From NCBI GenBank assembly GCA_945910005.1, contig OX246747.1, positions 4,636,670-4,700,669 of the forward strand: a stretch of DNA of 64,000 nucleotides. Reading direction: 5' to 3'. Made by a program: the position numbers and the translations under genes. Under the pieces are notes generated by a model, which saw nothing but the letters and a program-made list of their open reading frames with translations, searched no databases and had not been told where the DNA came from. This stretch comes from Isoperla grammatica. Lineage: Eukaryota > Arthropoda > Insecta > Plecoptera > Perlodidae. Positions 31,348 through 42,184 of the stretch are shown here, piece after piece (the first letter of the stretch is position 1; each line of letters begins with the position of its first letter).

Positions 31348-32640
31348 GAAAAACTGGTCTGTAGGCTGTGTGTGTGGTGGCTGTGTTTTTATACGTAGAT
31401 TTTAAATGGATAAAAATAGTTGTTAAAAGTTGGAAGTCATTAGGGCGCGCCCTGATTTGATGGGTCTGTGGGCTTCTCAAGACAAAAAAAATGTACGTAA
31501 GATGACACGTGATAGATGGTGGCCGTCTCCCGCTCAACGCGAAGGGTTGTTTAAAAAATAATTGCTGCGAGATCGGAATGCAATGCTGGTGGCGGTGTTT
31601 ATGTGTTGTGATCATGCTTCCTCAAAAAAGATTAACAGCTATTCAAGAAAATCATTTCATCATGAGCGATACACGGAGTATCAGTTCGCTGTCAACTGTA
31701 CGTTGGGAGGGAAGGAATGTGAGTATAACGAAAACTATTATTGTCAATGAGTTTCTTTACTTTATCGCCTTATTATCATCATTATCGTGTGTACAGCTCG
31801 CGAGTGAAACGGCGAGTGTGAGCTCAGTTTCAACCGCGCGTTGGGGATCGTTGGATGTGAGTATAACCCAACAAGTAATTTTGTAACGCTAATTATTTGT
31901 TACGTAATTACATTATATGTTTTATAGGAAGTGAATTCACCAACACCCTCTCATCGTGAAGAGGGTTCGATGTCCGACGTTGGTTGGAAGGGGGTGGGGA
32001 CAATGGGGATGACGATATGGAGAGGGAGGAGGAAGAAGAGGAGGAGGAGGAGGAAATGGGACGAGGAAGAGACGACCTGTCGGACGAGACGGTAGGCGAA
32101 CTAGATAGACTCTCAAGGGATTTGACCACCTTGTTAAGAGAGTTACCTGCAGGCCGAGATGGCCGCAGAGGAAGGTGTGCCGGTGGCGCAGATTGCGCGT
32201 TATTATATTTGCGCGCGTTTGGGACTGCGACCGGTAACACCTATAGAAGAGCCGTCAGAGATGCAGGCGAAAGAGTAGTGCTGACTGCTAAAAGGGGTTT
32301 TTTCAGTGCACAAGTTACTCCCGGCCAAAGCTTTGTGCGCTTTTTTTTCCCCAAGACCAAAAAAAATCCCCATCGTTGAAGTGTCACCTTGTCCCAGGTG
32401 GATGCAAACAAGGCCTAAAAATGAGTTCAAATATGGAAATAAAGCATGATTTCAGTAATAAAGTTTAAGAAATTTACTTTCATTTACTGGAAGTGTGTTA
32501 TAAAAGTACTTACCATAGTTTTTCTTTTATGTGTTAATTTCTTGAAATGAATTTCTTGAATTAATTTTTTTTTAAATTTTTGAGTTAATTTCTTGAAAGT
32601 TAATTTCTTGACTGGTCATCGAAATTATATCTAAATCATA
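31348..32640 (+). other. Exon-like tandem units followed by an acidic ORF, unassigned
   Basis: Two related units (31665-31718 and 31800-31856) each end in the donor GTGAGTATAAC and read TRSISSLSTVRWEGRN and TASVSSVSTARWGSLD. A third exon-like piece starts after TTTTATAG at 31928 (EVNSPTPSHREEGSMSDVG) and, after a frame change, runs through an acidic stretch (DDDMEREEEEEEEEEEMGRG) to LSDETVGELDRLSRDLTTLL and a stop at 32377. I do not recognise the protein; it could be a transposon structural protein or a small host gene. Confidence 0.4.
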
Positions 32641-32687
32641 TTAAATTCAATGCACATACACGCTCCAGTGGCAGCCGCCATTGTTCT

Positions 32688-32836
32688 CTCCCCTAGGGGA
32701 CCCCTAGGGGAGGCAGCTCGCACACCTACCCCTTACAATTCAAGCGCCTAGGGTCCCCTAGGGGCGTGATCCACACCGTTTTTAGCTGATCTCGCACCTA
32801 GGGGTTCGTGAACCCCTAGGGGACCTCTAGGGGACG
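32688..32836. repeat. Cluster of CCCCTAGGGG palindromes
   Basis: Four perfect CCCCTAGGGG decamers and several partial ones (GCCTAGGG, ACCTAGGGG, CTCTAGGGG) in about 145 bp, including a 24 nt inverted repeat CCTAGGGGTTC / GAACCCCTAGG with a 2 nt loop near 32799-32822. It abuts the ZSWIM/MULE remnant. Confidence 0.85.
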
Positions 32837-32852
32837 ACTATGAATTCCGGCC

Positions 32853-34470
32853 TTAATGCCGACGGTTATAATAAAATGGTGAAGGATAAACTTTTCAAAA
32901 TTTTCCAGTCCGCTTTATTTTCATCCTCCGAGAAAGAGTATTTAGATAATGTAAAGAGTTGCGTAACGTTGCACCTTAACATTTTTGGAATTACTTTGAA
33001 AAAACTGGCATTCAATAAAAGAGACGTGGGTTATGGCATATAGGAAGCAGTTGCCCACATTAGGTAATGATACCAATACTAGGATTGAGTCATCCAAAAA
33101 CTGAAGGCTCTCATTAGACATACATATTATTTGCATGAAGCCGTTGAGAGGCTTGCATATTTTGATGGAACTTTGGAAACAGCATGCATTTATATTTTTT
33201 TGCATACATTGCATACATGTATAAATACCAAACACACTGATGAGTTACATATAGAAATATTAGAAGTGTGTACTCAAAAGTATCAAAAATAGTTGTTTAC
33301 CAAATTGATAAGTTGAAGATAAGTGGCACTTTAGAATTCTTACAGTTTCAACATTTCAACATCATGTGTCATTGTCAACAATAAAAGTTATGTTATTAAT
33401 GAAGACTTCACGAAATGTTCTTGCACTTTTTCATGCAGCATTCTTTGCAATGTGCACACTTGCTTTATGCTCGTCGGGAAAGCGATATTGCCATGGTCAA
33501 TCCTTCTTTGATTCAAGAAAGCTAGAGGAAGGAAACTTACAGGAAAATTAATGAAATGCCGCAAGGAATTTCTTGTGCATCAGTGAATTTCATTCCCCAA
33601 GTATATTTTCAAAACCAGTGAGTAGCAATAAGAAATTTAAAACTGCACTCGAAATTTTTAAACCAATAGATTCTTTTATGTCTATATGTGGCACTTTAGA
33701 ATGAAATGAGTTGGCAAACACATTTGGGGAATTTTATGAAAAGATGAGGTCCAAAGACTTTTCAAAAATCCAAAGCTCCTCTTTCCATTCAGAACATATT
33801 GGCTTGTGCAAGTCTTCACACGTTAATACCACTACCAGTACCTACAACGTATTCGATCAAGCACAAGGCCGTGATCGTTCCCCAGAGCGCATTTCTAAAC
33901 TACAGACAGCTACACAATATAATGACTTAACTCTTTTTTACCTATGTATTCTAACTCACATGCCACTCTACAGAATGACCACATTCAGTCTTCATAACCC
34001 TTAAAATGTGAAATGCATAGGCCTACCACTCTTACGAGATAATCCTTCTCATTCCTCAGTACCATTAAATGTAACTTCATCGGGACAAGATCAACTAATT
34101 CAGAGTACTAATGTCAGTGCTTTTATTGTTTGAATGATGTTCTTCTTCTTAACTTATGTAAAAAAGAGGTATCAAGTTTAGAAGTTAGAGAACAATTAGA
34201 TGTGACACTGCAAAGAGATCCCTCTTTAATAATGGATTCAGATTCAACGTTTACAAGTGAACCACCTCTAGATCAGCCACGAGATTACACATCTCCACAA
34301 AGTGTGTTGAGCAGTACCATTAGAATTTTACAAACTTCACAGGGACCATTATTAGAGACAAATTTACATACTATTAGGGATGGTTTAAAATTTAAAAAAA
34401 ATAACGAATCCTCGAGGCCGTCCAAAGGGATCAAAGAAAGGTTTATCTAATTTCTCCAAAGACAGATGTA
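32853..34470 (+). pseudogene. ZSWIM/MULE transposase, C-terminal half, broken
   Basis: Starts with LNADGYNKMVKDKL, nearly the same as the end of the 6.4-7.5 kb copy, and continues past that copy's breakpoint: FKIFQSALFSSSEKEYLD, then a helical region with many stops. The SWIM finger is clear at 33411-33470 (KCSCTFFMQHSLQCAHLLYA; C.C...C.H). A C-terminal part (34130-34470) with RDYTSPQSVLSSTIRIL ends in a basic GRPKGSKKG. Multiple frameshifts and stops make it a pseudogene. The 5' half is replaced by the palindrome cluster. Confidence 0.75.
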
Positions 34471-36010
34471 TAAAACAGTGTGCTAGATTGCAACGTGGGA
34501 CGGGAGACCGTATTAACGTTCTTGCAAAAACACCCACTCCCCAAAATTGGGCCAACTTTATGAAATTGGATGAAAATAAAGCGGAACTTTTTAACTTCTT
34601 ATCGCATCGACTGCTGTGAGTTGATACTCGTGAGCAGATCACTCTTGTGTGCACTGTTGGAATAAGCTTACATGTGATTTCAAGCAACGACTCCATTGAT
34701 ACAACAGTGGATCCGTGTACTCACGAAGAAGCTGACGGCCGTCTTTTGTTGAATGCAAAACATTCAAGTTTGTTAAATCATCAAAACATCATGATAAGCA
34801 CCGAAGTGTAATAGACCTCTCTATATTAAAAGACCTATTTTTAGGAGTGAAACAAGGTTGCAAATACAACAATATAACACTGTTTAAACTAATATATTAT
34901 GAAATACAAAATAAAATATGTAATTACAAAATATGAAATTACAGTTGGTTATTGGCAGTTTGACTTATTATGAAAGTTCTTTAGTTCTTGAATTCTTTGG
35001 ATAGTTCTTTGTTGAGTTTTAATTATAGTTCGTAAGTTTTGATCGTTGGTACATGTTTAATCATAGTTAAATGCACTTTCACACGTTTGTTCGTCATTGT
35101 TTGTTTTGAGTTTTAAGTTTTGAATTGTAGATCATGATCGGTTCAAACAAAATGTTTATACGTTACGGTTTTTAGTAGTTCTAGTTGTAGTTGTAGTTGT
35201 TGTTGTTGTTGACTCGGTGGATTCGATGAATGCCTAGGCTTGAGGCATGTTGAACCGGCCCGTGACCAGCCTCCCTGGTCCTGGAGAAGCATCACCGCTG
35301 CTTCTGACAGACACGTCTGTCCTCGGATGTTACTGTTGGCCGACTGTTTTTGTGTCTTTGTCCGTTCTGGAATCTTCGGTGTGAAGTGGGGTGGGGGGTT
35401 ACTGATTTTCGTTGGTTTGTCGCGTTCTTGCTATGCAAAGTTGCGTAATGCGTTCACACACGCGTGAGCTGGAAGGCTTGCTACGCACTTGGTGCACTTG
35501 ATATTTCCTGTTTCACAATCTTTAGGATTTAATTACTTGTGTGGTCACTGTTAGATTTGAGGGTACTTTTATTTGAACACATACGCATCGGCACACGTGC
35601 ACTGTCTGTAAAGTTCATTCTAAAAACATGTGTCATAACTGGTTCAATAATTTATAAAAACATTTGTCAAAACTGCCGGAATGTGAAAATGTCAAACTTG
35701 TCGATAACTATAACTAATTTAATTACTAATAATATTAATAACTAATGTCATGGGATGTCAGGTTGGCACACTGTACTGCCAAAGTAGATTCGGACGTGGT
35801 CATTATCACACTGCACGCCTATCCCCAATTGAATGCGGATGAACTTTGGATTGAATTTGGCGTTGGTAAGCATAGACGCTACTTATCACGCATTCAGTGG
35901 ATGCGACACAGTGTCGTCATTCTCCGGGAAAGGTAATAAAACAGTGATGGATTATTTCTCCAAACACAAAACGTTTCATACCATTCATACCATACTGTAT
36001 CCAACGAAGC
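34471..36010 (+). pseudogene. HEEAD/GCDTVS-motif transposon-associated protein, split by an insertion
   Basis: 34480-34806 encodes LQRGTGDRINVLAKTPTPQN then KLDENKAELFNFLS and, after a stop, PCTHEEADGRLLLNAKHSSL ending IMISTEV. 35786-36000 resumes VDSDVVIITLHAYPQL, DELWIEFGVGKHRRYLS and (other frame) HAFSGCDTVSSFSGKGNKTV. These motifs define a protein family very common in marine invertebrate genomes whose function I cannot state. The two halves join across a ~970 bp insertion (34808-35780). Stops and frameshifts make it a pseudogene. Confidence 0.65.
34808..35780. mobile_element. Unclassified ~970 bp insertion
   Basis: Defined by the interrupted coding frame on both sides and by near-identical flanks GAAGT (34803-34807) and AAAGT (35781-35785). 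It contains (GTTGTTGTT)-type repeats near 35190 and no coding domain. No terminal inverted repeat was seen; ends near TGTAAT and TGCC leave a solo LTR possible but unproven. Confidence 0.5.
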
Positions 36011-36654
36011 CTTGACGATAAAGTTTGTCAGGACATACACATGCCGGTAAATGCCAAATGATAAATGGAAGGACATGTGCATCAACACCAGTGCTCAGTC
36101 CCTCAGTCATGTTTGGGGAGAAGACCGTAAACACAAGAGAGATTGATTTCATGATCGCGTTAAACAGCGTTAAACGGCTTGAAATTATGTAATCAGGTTT
36201 TTTTATTTGTCTTTCTATGACGAAAACAACCGGACTTAAAACAGTAATGTACCAATATTAGCAAATAATATTGGTCTTACAAAGAAAATCAGAGTAAAGA
36301 AGTAACAAATAGTCAAAAAATACTCAAGTTAATATTCAATCTTATTATACTGATTGTTATTTTACTGATCAGTTTTATTGTACTAGATTATTGCCTTTGT
36401 AATCTTTGGTAAGACTACTGTTTCCTTTAATCCACGAACAAACATTATTTATCTACTGATATTAATTCATTAGTAAGTATGATTGTATCGGTAATAGAAA
36501 CACAAATAAAAAACCAGTGATTATATAATTTCCAGCTCTTTATAGCGCAATGTAAACCGCGGTTAACTAGACCAACACCTACTCGATCTCAGCCAACTGC
36601 GCCGGCAGATCAACAACAAAATTAGTACTATGTTACTATGCAGTGAAAAAAGTA
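36011..36654. other. AT-rich spacer, nothing recognised
   Basis: No motif or repeat boundary identified. Confidence 0.4.
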
Positions 36655-36800
36655 GTTGTTTGGTTACGTTCGGCGATATTGGTTCGACGTTGTGACGCCT
36701 GAACGGTTCTCGGTACACAACGCCCCGAAAAGAGCCAACAACAATTCCGAGTCCTTCAACAGAAACCTGTTAGGAGTTCACCTCTCGCGTTGACTGAACT
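36655..36800 (+). pseudogene. FLYWCH/MULE-type transposase fragment
   Basis: Reads YWFDVVTPERFSVHNAPKRA then NNNSESFNRNLLGVHL, the NN..ES..R.L motif that marks the C-terminal part of a MULE-related transposase family. A similar fragment lies at 59.4 kb. Confidence 0.45.
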
Positions 36801-37374
36801 TTTTACCATTGTACTTGCTTCCTTGGACTTTTTCTACTGTCTTAGTGTTACAAATCCAGTCAGTGTTCAGTGATCTATCCAAGAGAGAAGACCCTGACCA
36901 GTCGAAATGGAAGACGATAGTGCTTTTGTGCATAATAAGTTCATCGGCGACAGCGTGATAATAAGATTTCTAAATCATGTGTGGAAAAAAGAATCACCAC
37001 GCGATCATGAGTATATTATTTATTAATGAGAGAAGACGTATGCATAGGTCTTTCACTTTTCTTGAATCAGGGGCTGAAACCAACGCATGAATATGAAACG
37101 CACTCATATGAAGAGTTTAAGAAATGCGTACAGATGCACTTCATGCAAAGAAGCAAGCATAATGAGATAGATAAAACGTTGTTATGGAACTAACAGCTAC
37201 CCTGTTCAAACAGGTGATAAATCATGGAAGAGTATATCTAGGATATCGCTCTCATAAGGTTATTGAATATTTGGTAGCAACTAAGTGCTTTAATGCTTGG
37301 GCTATGGCCATATAGCTAAGCACTGTAACGAAGAAGACATTATTTGCGGTCACTGTGGTAAAATGGGTCATGAC

Positions 37375-38234
37375 TAGGGATGGTTGTTTTTCGCGATGCG
37401 CGATAAAACGAAAAGTGTAACAATCAACTTTAACACATTTTTTGTTTGTTTTCTTCATGTTATGGCTAGTCAGGAGTCCAAATCAAATCGCGAAATAAAA
37501 CCATAAAATGGCAATAAAACGAATTATGCCCTTATTCGCGAAATAAGACCATATTTAATACTTCACCCCACAAAATAATGCCACATTTTGTATTTTTGTC
37601 AATTTCCAATTATTTCCGTGAATTAGGCCTGCTCCTTGAATGAAAAATAAAACGTCGAAAATAAATTCCCACGAATTTCTATCCCTTCCTTTGCCTGCCA
37701 CAGGAATGTTTCACAAATTATTTTTGCAACCCCGGCGCTGACCATTCTTTACCCCTCCCACCCATACTCTGAACTACTTTTCTCAGTCATTGACACTCGA
37801 CAGACGTCTTTCGTCTTTCAGTTCTTGTTCGTTTCTTAGTAAGAAAGGATCGTACAATCTTCTTTTCCTAAAATTATGCCGAAAGTAGCAGTGAGTGCGG
37901 CCGATCGGGCTTTCGAGTTCAAAAAAGAAGGATTTTATTTATCAGGGAAAATATTAATGTGTAAATATTGTGACTAGACTAGAACATCAGCGTAAATACA
38001 GTTTAAACAAGCATTGCAAGGCGAATAAAGTAAACACGTACGTCAAAAAAAGAAAGGCGCATCTAAATAGTGCTGTGAGCTCAAGTTCTCGCCTTACATG
38101 CATTACTTACATAACTGTTTTAGCACATGTAAATACGATTTGTATTAAAACAAAAATAACACCACAAAACACCATAATTTGGATTTATTAAAACGAAATT
38201 TGGAAAAAAATAACACCATTTTCAACCATCCCTA
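37375..38234 (+). mobile_element. hAT MITE with 8 bp target duplication
   Basis: Terminal inverted repeats TAGGGATGGTTG / CAACCATCCCTA (the right end extends TTTTCAACC), flanked by GTCATGAC at 37367-37374 and 38235-38242. An 8 bp duplication is diagnostic of hAT elements. Inside, 37877-37975 encodes MPKVAVSAADRAFEFKKEGF then YLSGKILMCKYCD, the same BED/CGGBP1-like finger start as the transposase gene at 44.6 kb. It is therefore an internally deleted derivative of that family. It interrupts a CCHC knuckle of the LINE. Confidence 0.93.
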
Positions 38235-38716
38235 GTCATGACACTAAAGATTGTGATAGGAAAGTCAAGTTATAGAACTGTCTAGTTATTCTATGACTAT
38301 GTATAAATTGCAATGTCGCTAAGAAAAATGATAAACACAGTCATAGAGACCTTAAGTGTCCAGTACATATGAGAGCTTTAGAGATAGAACGAAACAGAAT
38401 CGATTATGGATAGGAAGAGTACAAGTTTAAAGTTGCGCGTAATACTAATAAATAGGCAAAAGTCTATGGCTGTTGCTAGCCAAATCAGAGATATGCAGAT
38501 AAAAATGAAATGGATATTATCCTTGTGCAAAGACCGTACTACTACTAGAATAAGGTAAAAGGTTACGGCTTGGCATGCAGAGCGGTAGCAAATGAAAGCA
38601 AAGAAGAGTGTGCCTCTGCCGCTATAATCATAAGGAACCGACATGTGGTAGTTACGAGATTAAATGACTTATGCACCTCACATGTGGCATGCTCTCTTAT
38701 ACAAGGAAGCTTTGGT

Positions 38717-39024
38717 TGATTATTTGGGCTTAACGTCTCATATTTTTGCAACGAGGCTAATCAAGATAATGAGTGGGTGATATATGAAGATGAAAAAGGG
38801 GTCTGTTTGGAGGAAAGGGGCCAATAGGAGGGCGGGGTGGAAAGGGGAACGGGCAGGAAAGGGGATTGGGGTGTAGACTGCACTTCGTCTGACTTCTCCT
38901 CCTCGACCAGTCTGGCTAGGGTGGCCCTACCAGAAGCATACGCTTCCGCCGGCATAGCTCTCGGGATCACAAAAGCACGCAAACCTGCCAACCTGCCACG
39001 ATAAGGTAGCAGTCCCTGGGCAGG
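38717..39024 (-). mobile_element. HT SINE, short body, head X, with target duplication
   Basis: Flanked by AGGAAGCTTTGGT at 38704-38716 and 39025-39037 (13 bp, perfect). Inserted in the LINE endonuclease frame, which continues in phase afterwards. The hairpin region has a small CAACCTGCC duplication. Confidence 0.95.
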
Positions 39025-39142
39025 AGGAAGCTTTGGTGAAGTGGCAGTCACATCAATGTACTTTCAAGAAGGACATCCAATAGATAATTACGTGGAGCAA
39101 CTGGAAAGATTGGCAATCAGATTAAATAACAAGAACCTAATT

Positions 39143-39480
39143 ATGGGTCTTTCACCCATTGCTCCACGTTTCGCCAGAATTGCATCTGGCATGTTCTCGA
39201 GTCCCTATTACGTCCTTCTCATTCAACAGCCTAACGTCGACTGACTATTGTCAGCCGAGGCGCGCGTTGTCTGTATACCCACTCCTGTAGAAGGTGGAGG
39301 TGCGGGGCGGCGTGGTTCTATTGTTAATCTTGAGGGCTGGGCCATGTTGCATGAAGAAAGCAGTGGTTCGGTGGCGTTAGTTTTTTTTCTGAAGGTGGTG
39401 TTTGCCTTTGTTTCACACGAAATGGGGTCAGGATTGGCTTCTATGCCATTGGGAGTCTTTGTGCATCATCTCGTTTGTTG
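39143..39480. repeat. Dispersed repeat F forming an inverted repeat with the following LINE
   Basis: The stretch CACCCATTGCTCCACGTTTC ... CCTAACGTCGACTGACTATT ... GGCGCGCGTTGTCTGTATAC ... TGGCTGGGCCATG-like recurs at 63413-63650. The part 39245-39318 is the approximate reverse complement of 39482-39558 (CGCCCCGCATCTCCACCTTC ... CGCCTCGGCTGACAAT), separated by about 160 bp. A twin-priming (5' inversion) product of a LINE would look like this. Confidence 0.6.
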
Positions 39481-41455
39481 ATCGCCCCGCATCTCCACCT
39501 TCTACAGAAGTGGGGATACAGACTCGCTCAAGAACGCACGCCTCGGCTGACAATCCGCAGAGGCGTGAAACAGGGCGACCCATTATCCCCCTTTCTATTT
39601 CATATCGTCCTTGATCCTCTTTTACACTTACTTGATTCGTGCGGGGCCAGGGGTTTCTCCCTTCATGGCTCGAGGGTCTCGGTCCTGGGGTTTGCCGACG
39701 ACGTGGTTCTGTTATCTCTCTCCCCTCGGGATGCGAGTGTCCCAGGTAGTAGTTTCTTCGCGAATCTCGGCATGGAGCTATCAATTCCGGAATGTCATAC
39801 TTTTGCTATCATTTATTCTGGGAAGACTTGAAATCATAGCGACCCGGGCCTCTCGGTGCGGGGAGTCAGTGTTCACTGTGTGCCGCCCGAGGGGTGCATC
39901 GACTATCTGGGGGGGGTCTTTCCTCGTTCAATGGGATGCGTTGTCGGCGTGGGGTCGACGCTATTCTATCATCGGTTAATAGGTTTTCTTTGGTAAAGCT
40001 TAAGCCTTCTCAGAAATGGACGTTACTCACCACTTACTATCTTCCCCATTTAACTCACATTCTTTCCTTTTCATTGCCTTCTCAAAACCAACTTCGAGAA
40101 GTGGATGGGGCCATCAGGAGGGTTGTGAAGGAGTTCCTTCATCTTCCTTCGCAGACCCCTGATGGGCTCAACTACGCACGCAGGAAGGATGGTGGGCTGG
40201 GTGTTCCGCGGTTAGAGCATATAATCAAGTGTGCCATGCTGAACTCGGTTATTACGGCGAGTCATGTGGATGACCCTGTTCTTGCGGCGGCAATCGCTGG
40301 AGACAGGGTCCAGAGTCGATGTAAAATCATTGCGTCCACGTTGTCTCTTCCTTGGCCCTGAGCTGCGGTTGACGTCCGCAGGGTCAAAAAGCGGCTAAGG
40401 GCTGAGGAATTCGATCGATGGGGTCGTATGTCGTTACACGGGCTTGGGGTGCAGGCTTTCAGAGCAAGCCCTTAGAGCAATAGGTGGCTGCTGGATTGTG
40501 CCAAACTCTCAAAGCGTCATTTCATCGACGCCCTCAAGTTCCGGGCTAACGTTTTTGGGACTCATCAGGTGTTGTATGCTTGCAAGACTATTGACTCTGC
40601 GCGGTGTCGGCACTGCGAGGCTGCTGTTGAGACACTCGCCCATGTCCTCGGGGAGTATGACAAAAGCCTCGGTGCTGTGATGCACCGGCACGAGCAGATT
40701 TTACAATGTGTCATCGACGCGGTTGAGCACCTCGTTCAGCCATCAATACTTATTAAGGTTTATGTTAAAAACGATAAGGTCATGGTGGTGGACGTCACCG
40801 TCAGGTTTGAGGGTGGGCCTTGGTTGGAGAAGGCTGACCATGAGAAATTACGGAGTTACCTCCCCATGGAGCCTGTTCTCAAGGCGAGATGGGGAGTTTC
40901 TAGGTTTGAATGATTGATTGATTAATGGGGCTTAACGTCTCATATTTATGCAACGATGGCTAATCGAGACGATGAGCGGATGATAATGAAGATGAGAAAG
41001 ATGATAATGAAGAATAAAACCACATCCGAATCAAATCCATTGTACGTCGCGTGAGTCGTCATACGGGAGTCCAGCAAGGGAGGGCAGGGCCAAGTGGGAG
41101 GAGAAATATTCAATGGGACAGTGGGGGGGAAAGGGGATTGGGGTGTGGACTGCACTTCGTCTGACTTCTCCTCCTCGACCAGTCCGGCTTGGGTGGCCCT
41201 ACCAGAAGCATACGCTTCCGCCGGCATAGCTCTCGGGATCAACAAAGCACGCAAACCTGCCCACCACGATAAGGTGGCAGTCCCTGGGCAGGTTCTAGGT
41301 TTAAAGTTGTACCGTTAGTGGTAGGAGCTCGTGGATGTCTTCCCCAGGCCACTATAGATAAATTGAAGGGTCTCGGGATTTATTCAAATTACATTGGTAC
41401 GACCCTTTCTTTGTTGGCTTTACGGGCGTCCGTCATTTACGGAACGCTATTTTAA
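39480..41455 (+). pseudogene. R2/NeSL-like LINE, RT to restriction-like endonuclease, 5' truncated
   Basis: 39500-39830 encodes the RT core: LTIRRGVKQGDPLSPFLFHI (motif B area) and VLGFADDVVLLS (catalytic FADD). 39990-40360 encodes the thumb: REVDGAIRRVVKEFLHLPSQ and RKDGGLGVPRL. 40590-40910 encodes the C-terminal zinc finger and endonuclease: CRHCEAAVETLAHVLGEYD, RHEQILQCVI and VMVVDVTVRFEGGPW. After the SINE at 40911 the frame resumes (FKVVPLVVGARGCLP to ASVIYGTLF, stop near 41452). The C-terminal CCHC plus RLE-type nuclease assigns it to the R2/NeSL/CRE group rather than APE LINEs. Several frameshifts. Its 3' end abuts the hAT gene remnant, suggesting insertion there. Confidence 0.85.
40911..41292 (-). 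mobile_element. HT SINE, long body, head X, reference full-length copy
   Basis: Flanked by TTCTAGGTTTGAA (40898-40910) and TTCTAGGTTTAAA (41293-41305), 12 of 13 matching. It gives the exact ends: plus-strand start (TGATT)(GATT)n and end CCCTGGGCAGG. In transcript orientation the head begins CCTGCCCAGGGACTGCCACC and can fold on TGGGCAGG and GTGG. The LINE frame continues after it. Confidence 0.96.
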
Positions 41456-42184
41456 GATAATGGTTAGGTTTGTTTGAGCCACAAGCTTACACTGAGATTT
41501 TACCTCAGCTTTTTTCAATGGCAACATTCTACTAAGCTTCTTGTTGAATTCTTCATTGAAGACTCCTTCAGCCAGTAAACCTAACTTGTGTTCAAGTGTA
41601 TATCTAGCCTAGTGTCTAGTATGTGAGCTGTTGGGTAAGAGTTACCCTCCAGTACTTCTATCAGCTCCATCATTGTAGCACAGTTGTCTGCAACAAATGT
41701 TGCTTGCATCTGTGTTTTTGCAGTAAGGTCCGCTGAGATGGTTTTCAGGTAGGTTACACCTGCATTTTCGGCTGACATCTGGTTCATAAATTCTATTATG
41801 TCAGCCAGGTGTGTTGACAGGTATGTCACCGAGTGGAACCAGCTATTCCACCTGGTCAGCACGGGCATGGGGAACAATTTTATTTTGTTCGTATCTGCTT
41901 CATACTTGTTCCGCAAAAATTCCAGATATTTGTGTTTACGCTTTCGCGTGTTGAGAAAGGCACTTTTCACTTTTGCCACGGCAGCATTTAATTCCTCGAG
42001 GTGGTTCTGCCACAGCTGACCAACCAAGTTAATCTATGAAAGAAAAATGCGTTGTAAAAAAGGAGCAAATGAACTGGCTGCGACCATTTACTTGTGGCAA
42101 AATGTTAATAATATGGTTAATGAATGGCACAAATAATTGTAACATGGATATTGTTTTGTTGCAAATAAATCTGTTAGTAAATAC

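Larger units (their letters stand above)
36907..39142 (+). pseudogene. APE-type LINE (R1/Jockey-like): ORF1 zinc knuckles and ORF2 endonuclease, nested insertions
   Basis: After an ORF1-like stretch (36907-37230), CCHC knuckles follow: KCFNAW..GHIAKHC, IICGHCGKMGHDTKDC (split by a hAT MITE) and CINC...KNDKHSHRDLKCP. Then an APE endonuclease N-terminus appears: DIILVQRPYYY (38512-38545), ASAAIIIRNRHVVVTRLNDL and, after a SINE, VAVTSMYFQEGHPIDNYVEQ ending LNNKNLIMG at 39142. Several in-frame stops. The RT is absent; a different repeat begins at 39143. The order gag-knuckle then EN matches R1/Jockey-type LINEs, and the element is older than both insertions in it. Confidence 0.75.

Noticed and set aside
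34808..35780. Solo LTR
   Set aside because: Ends only loosely resemble TG...CA and the flank duplication is ambiguous; kept as unclassified insertion.
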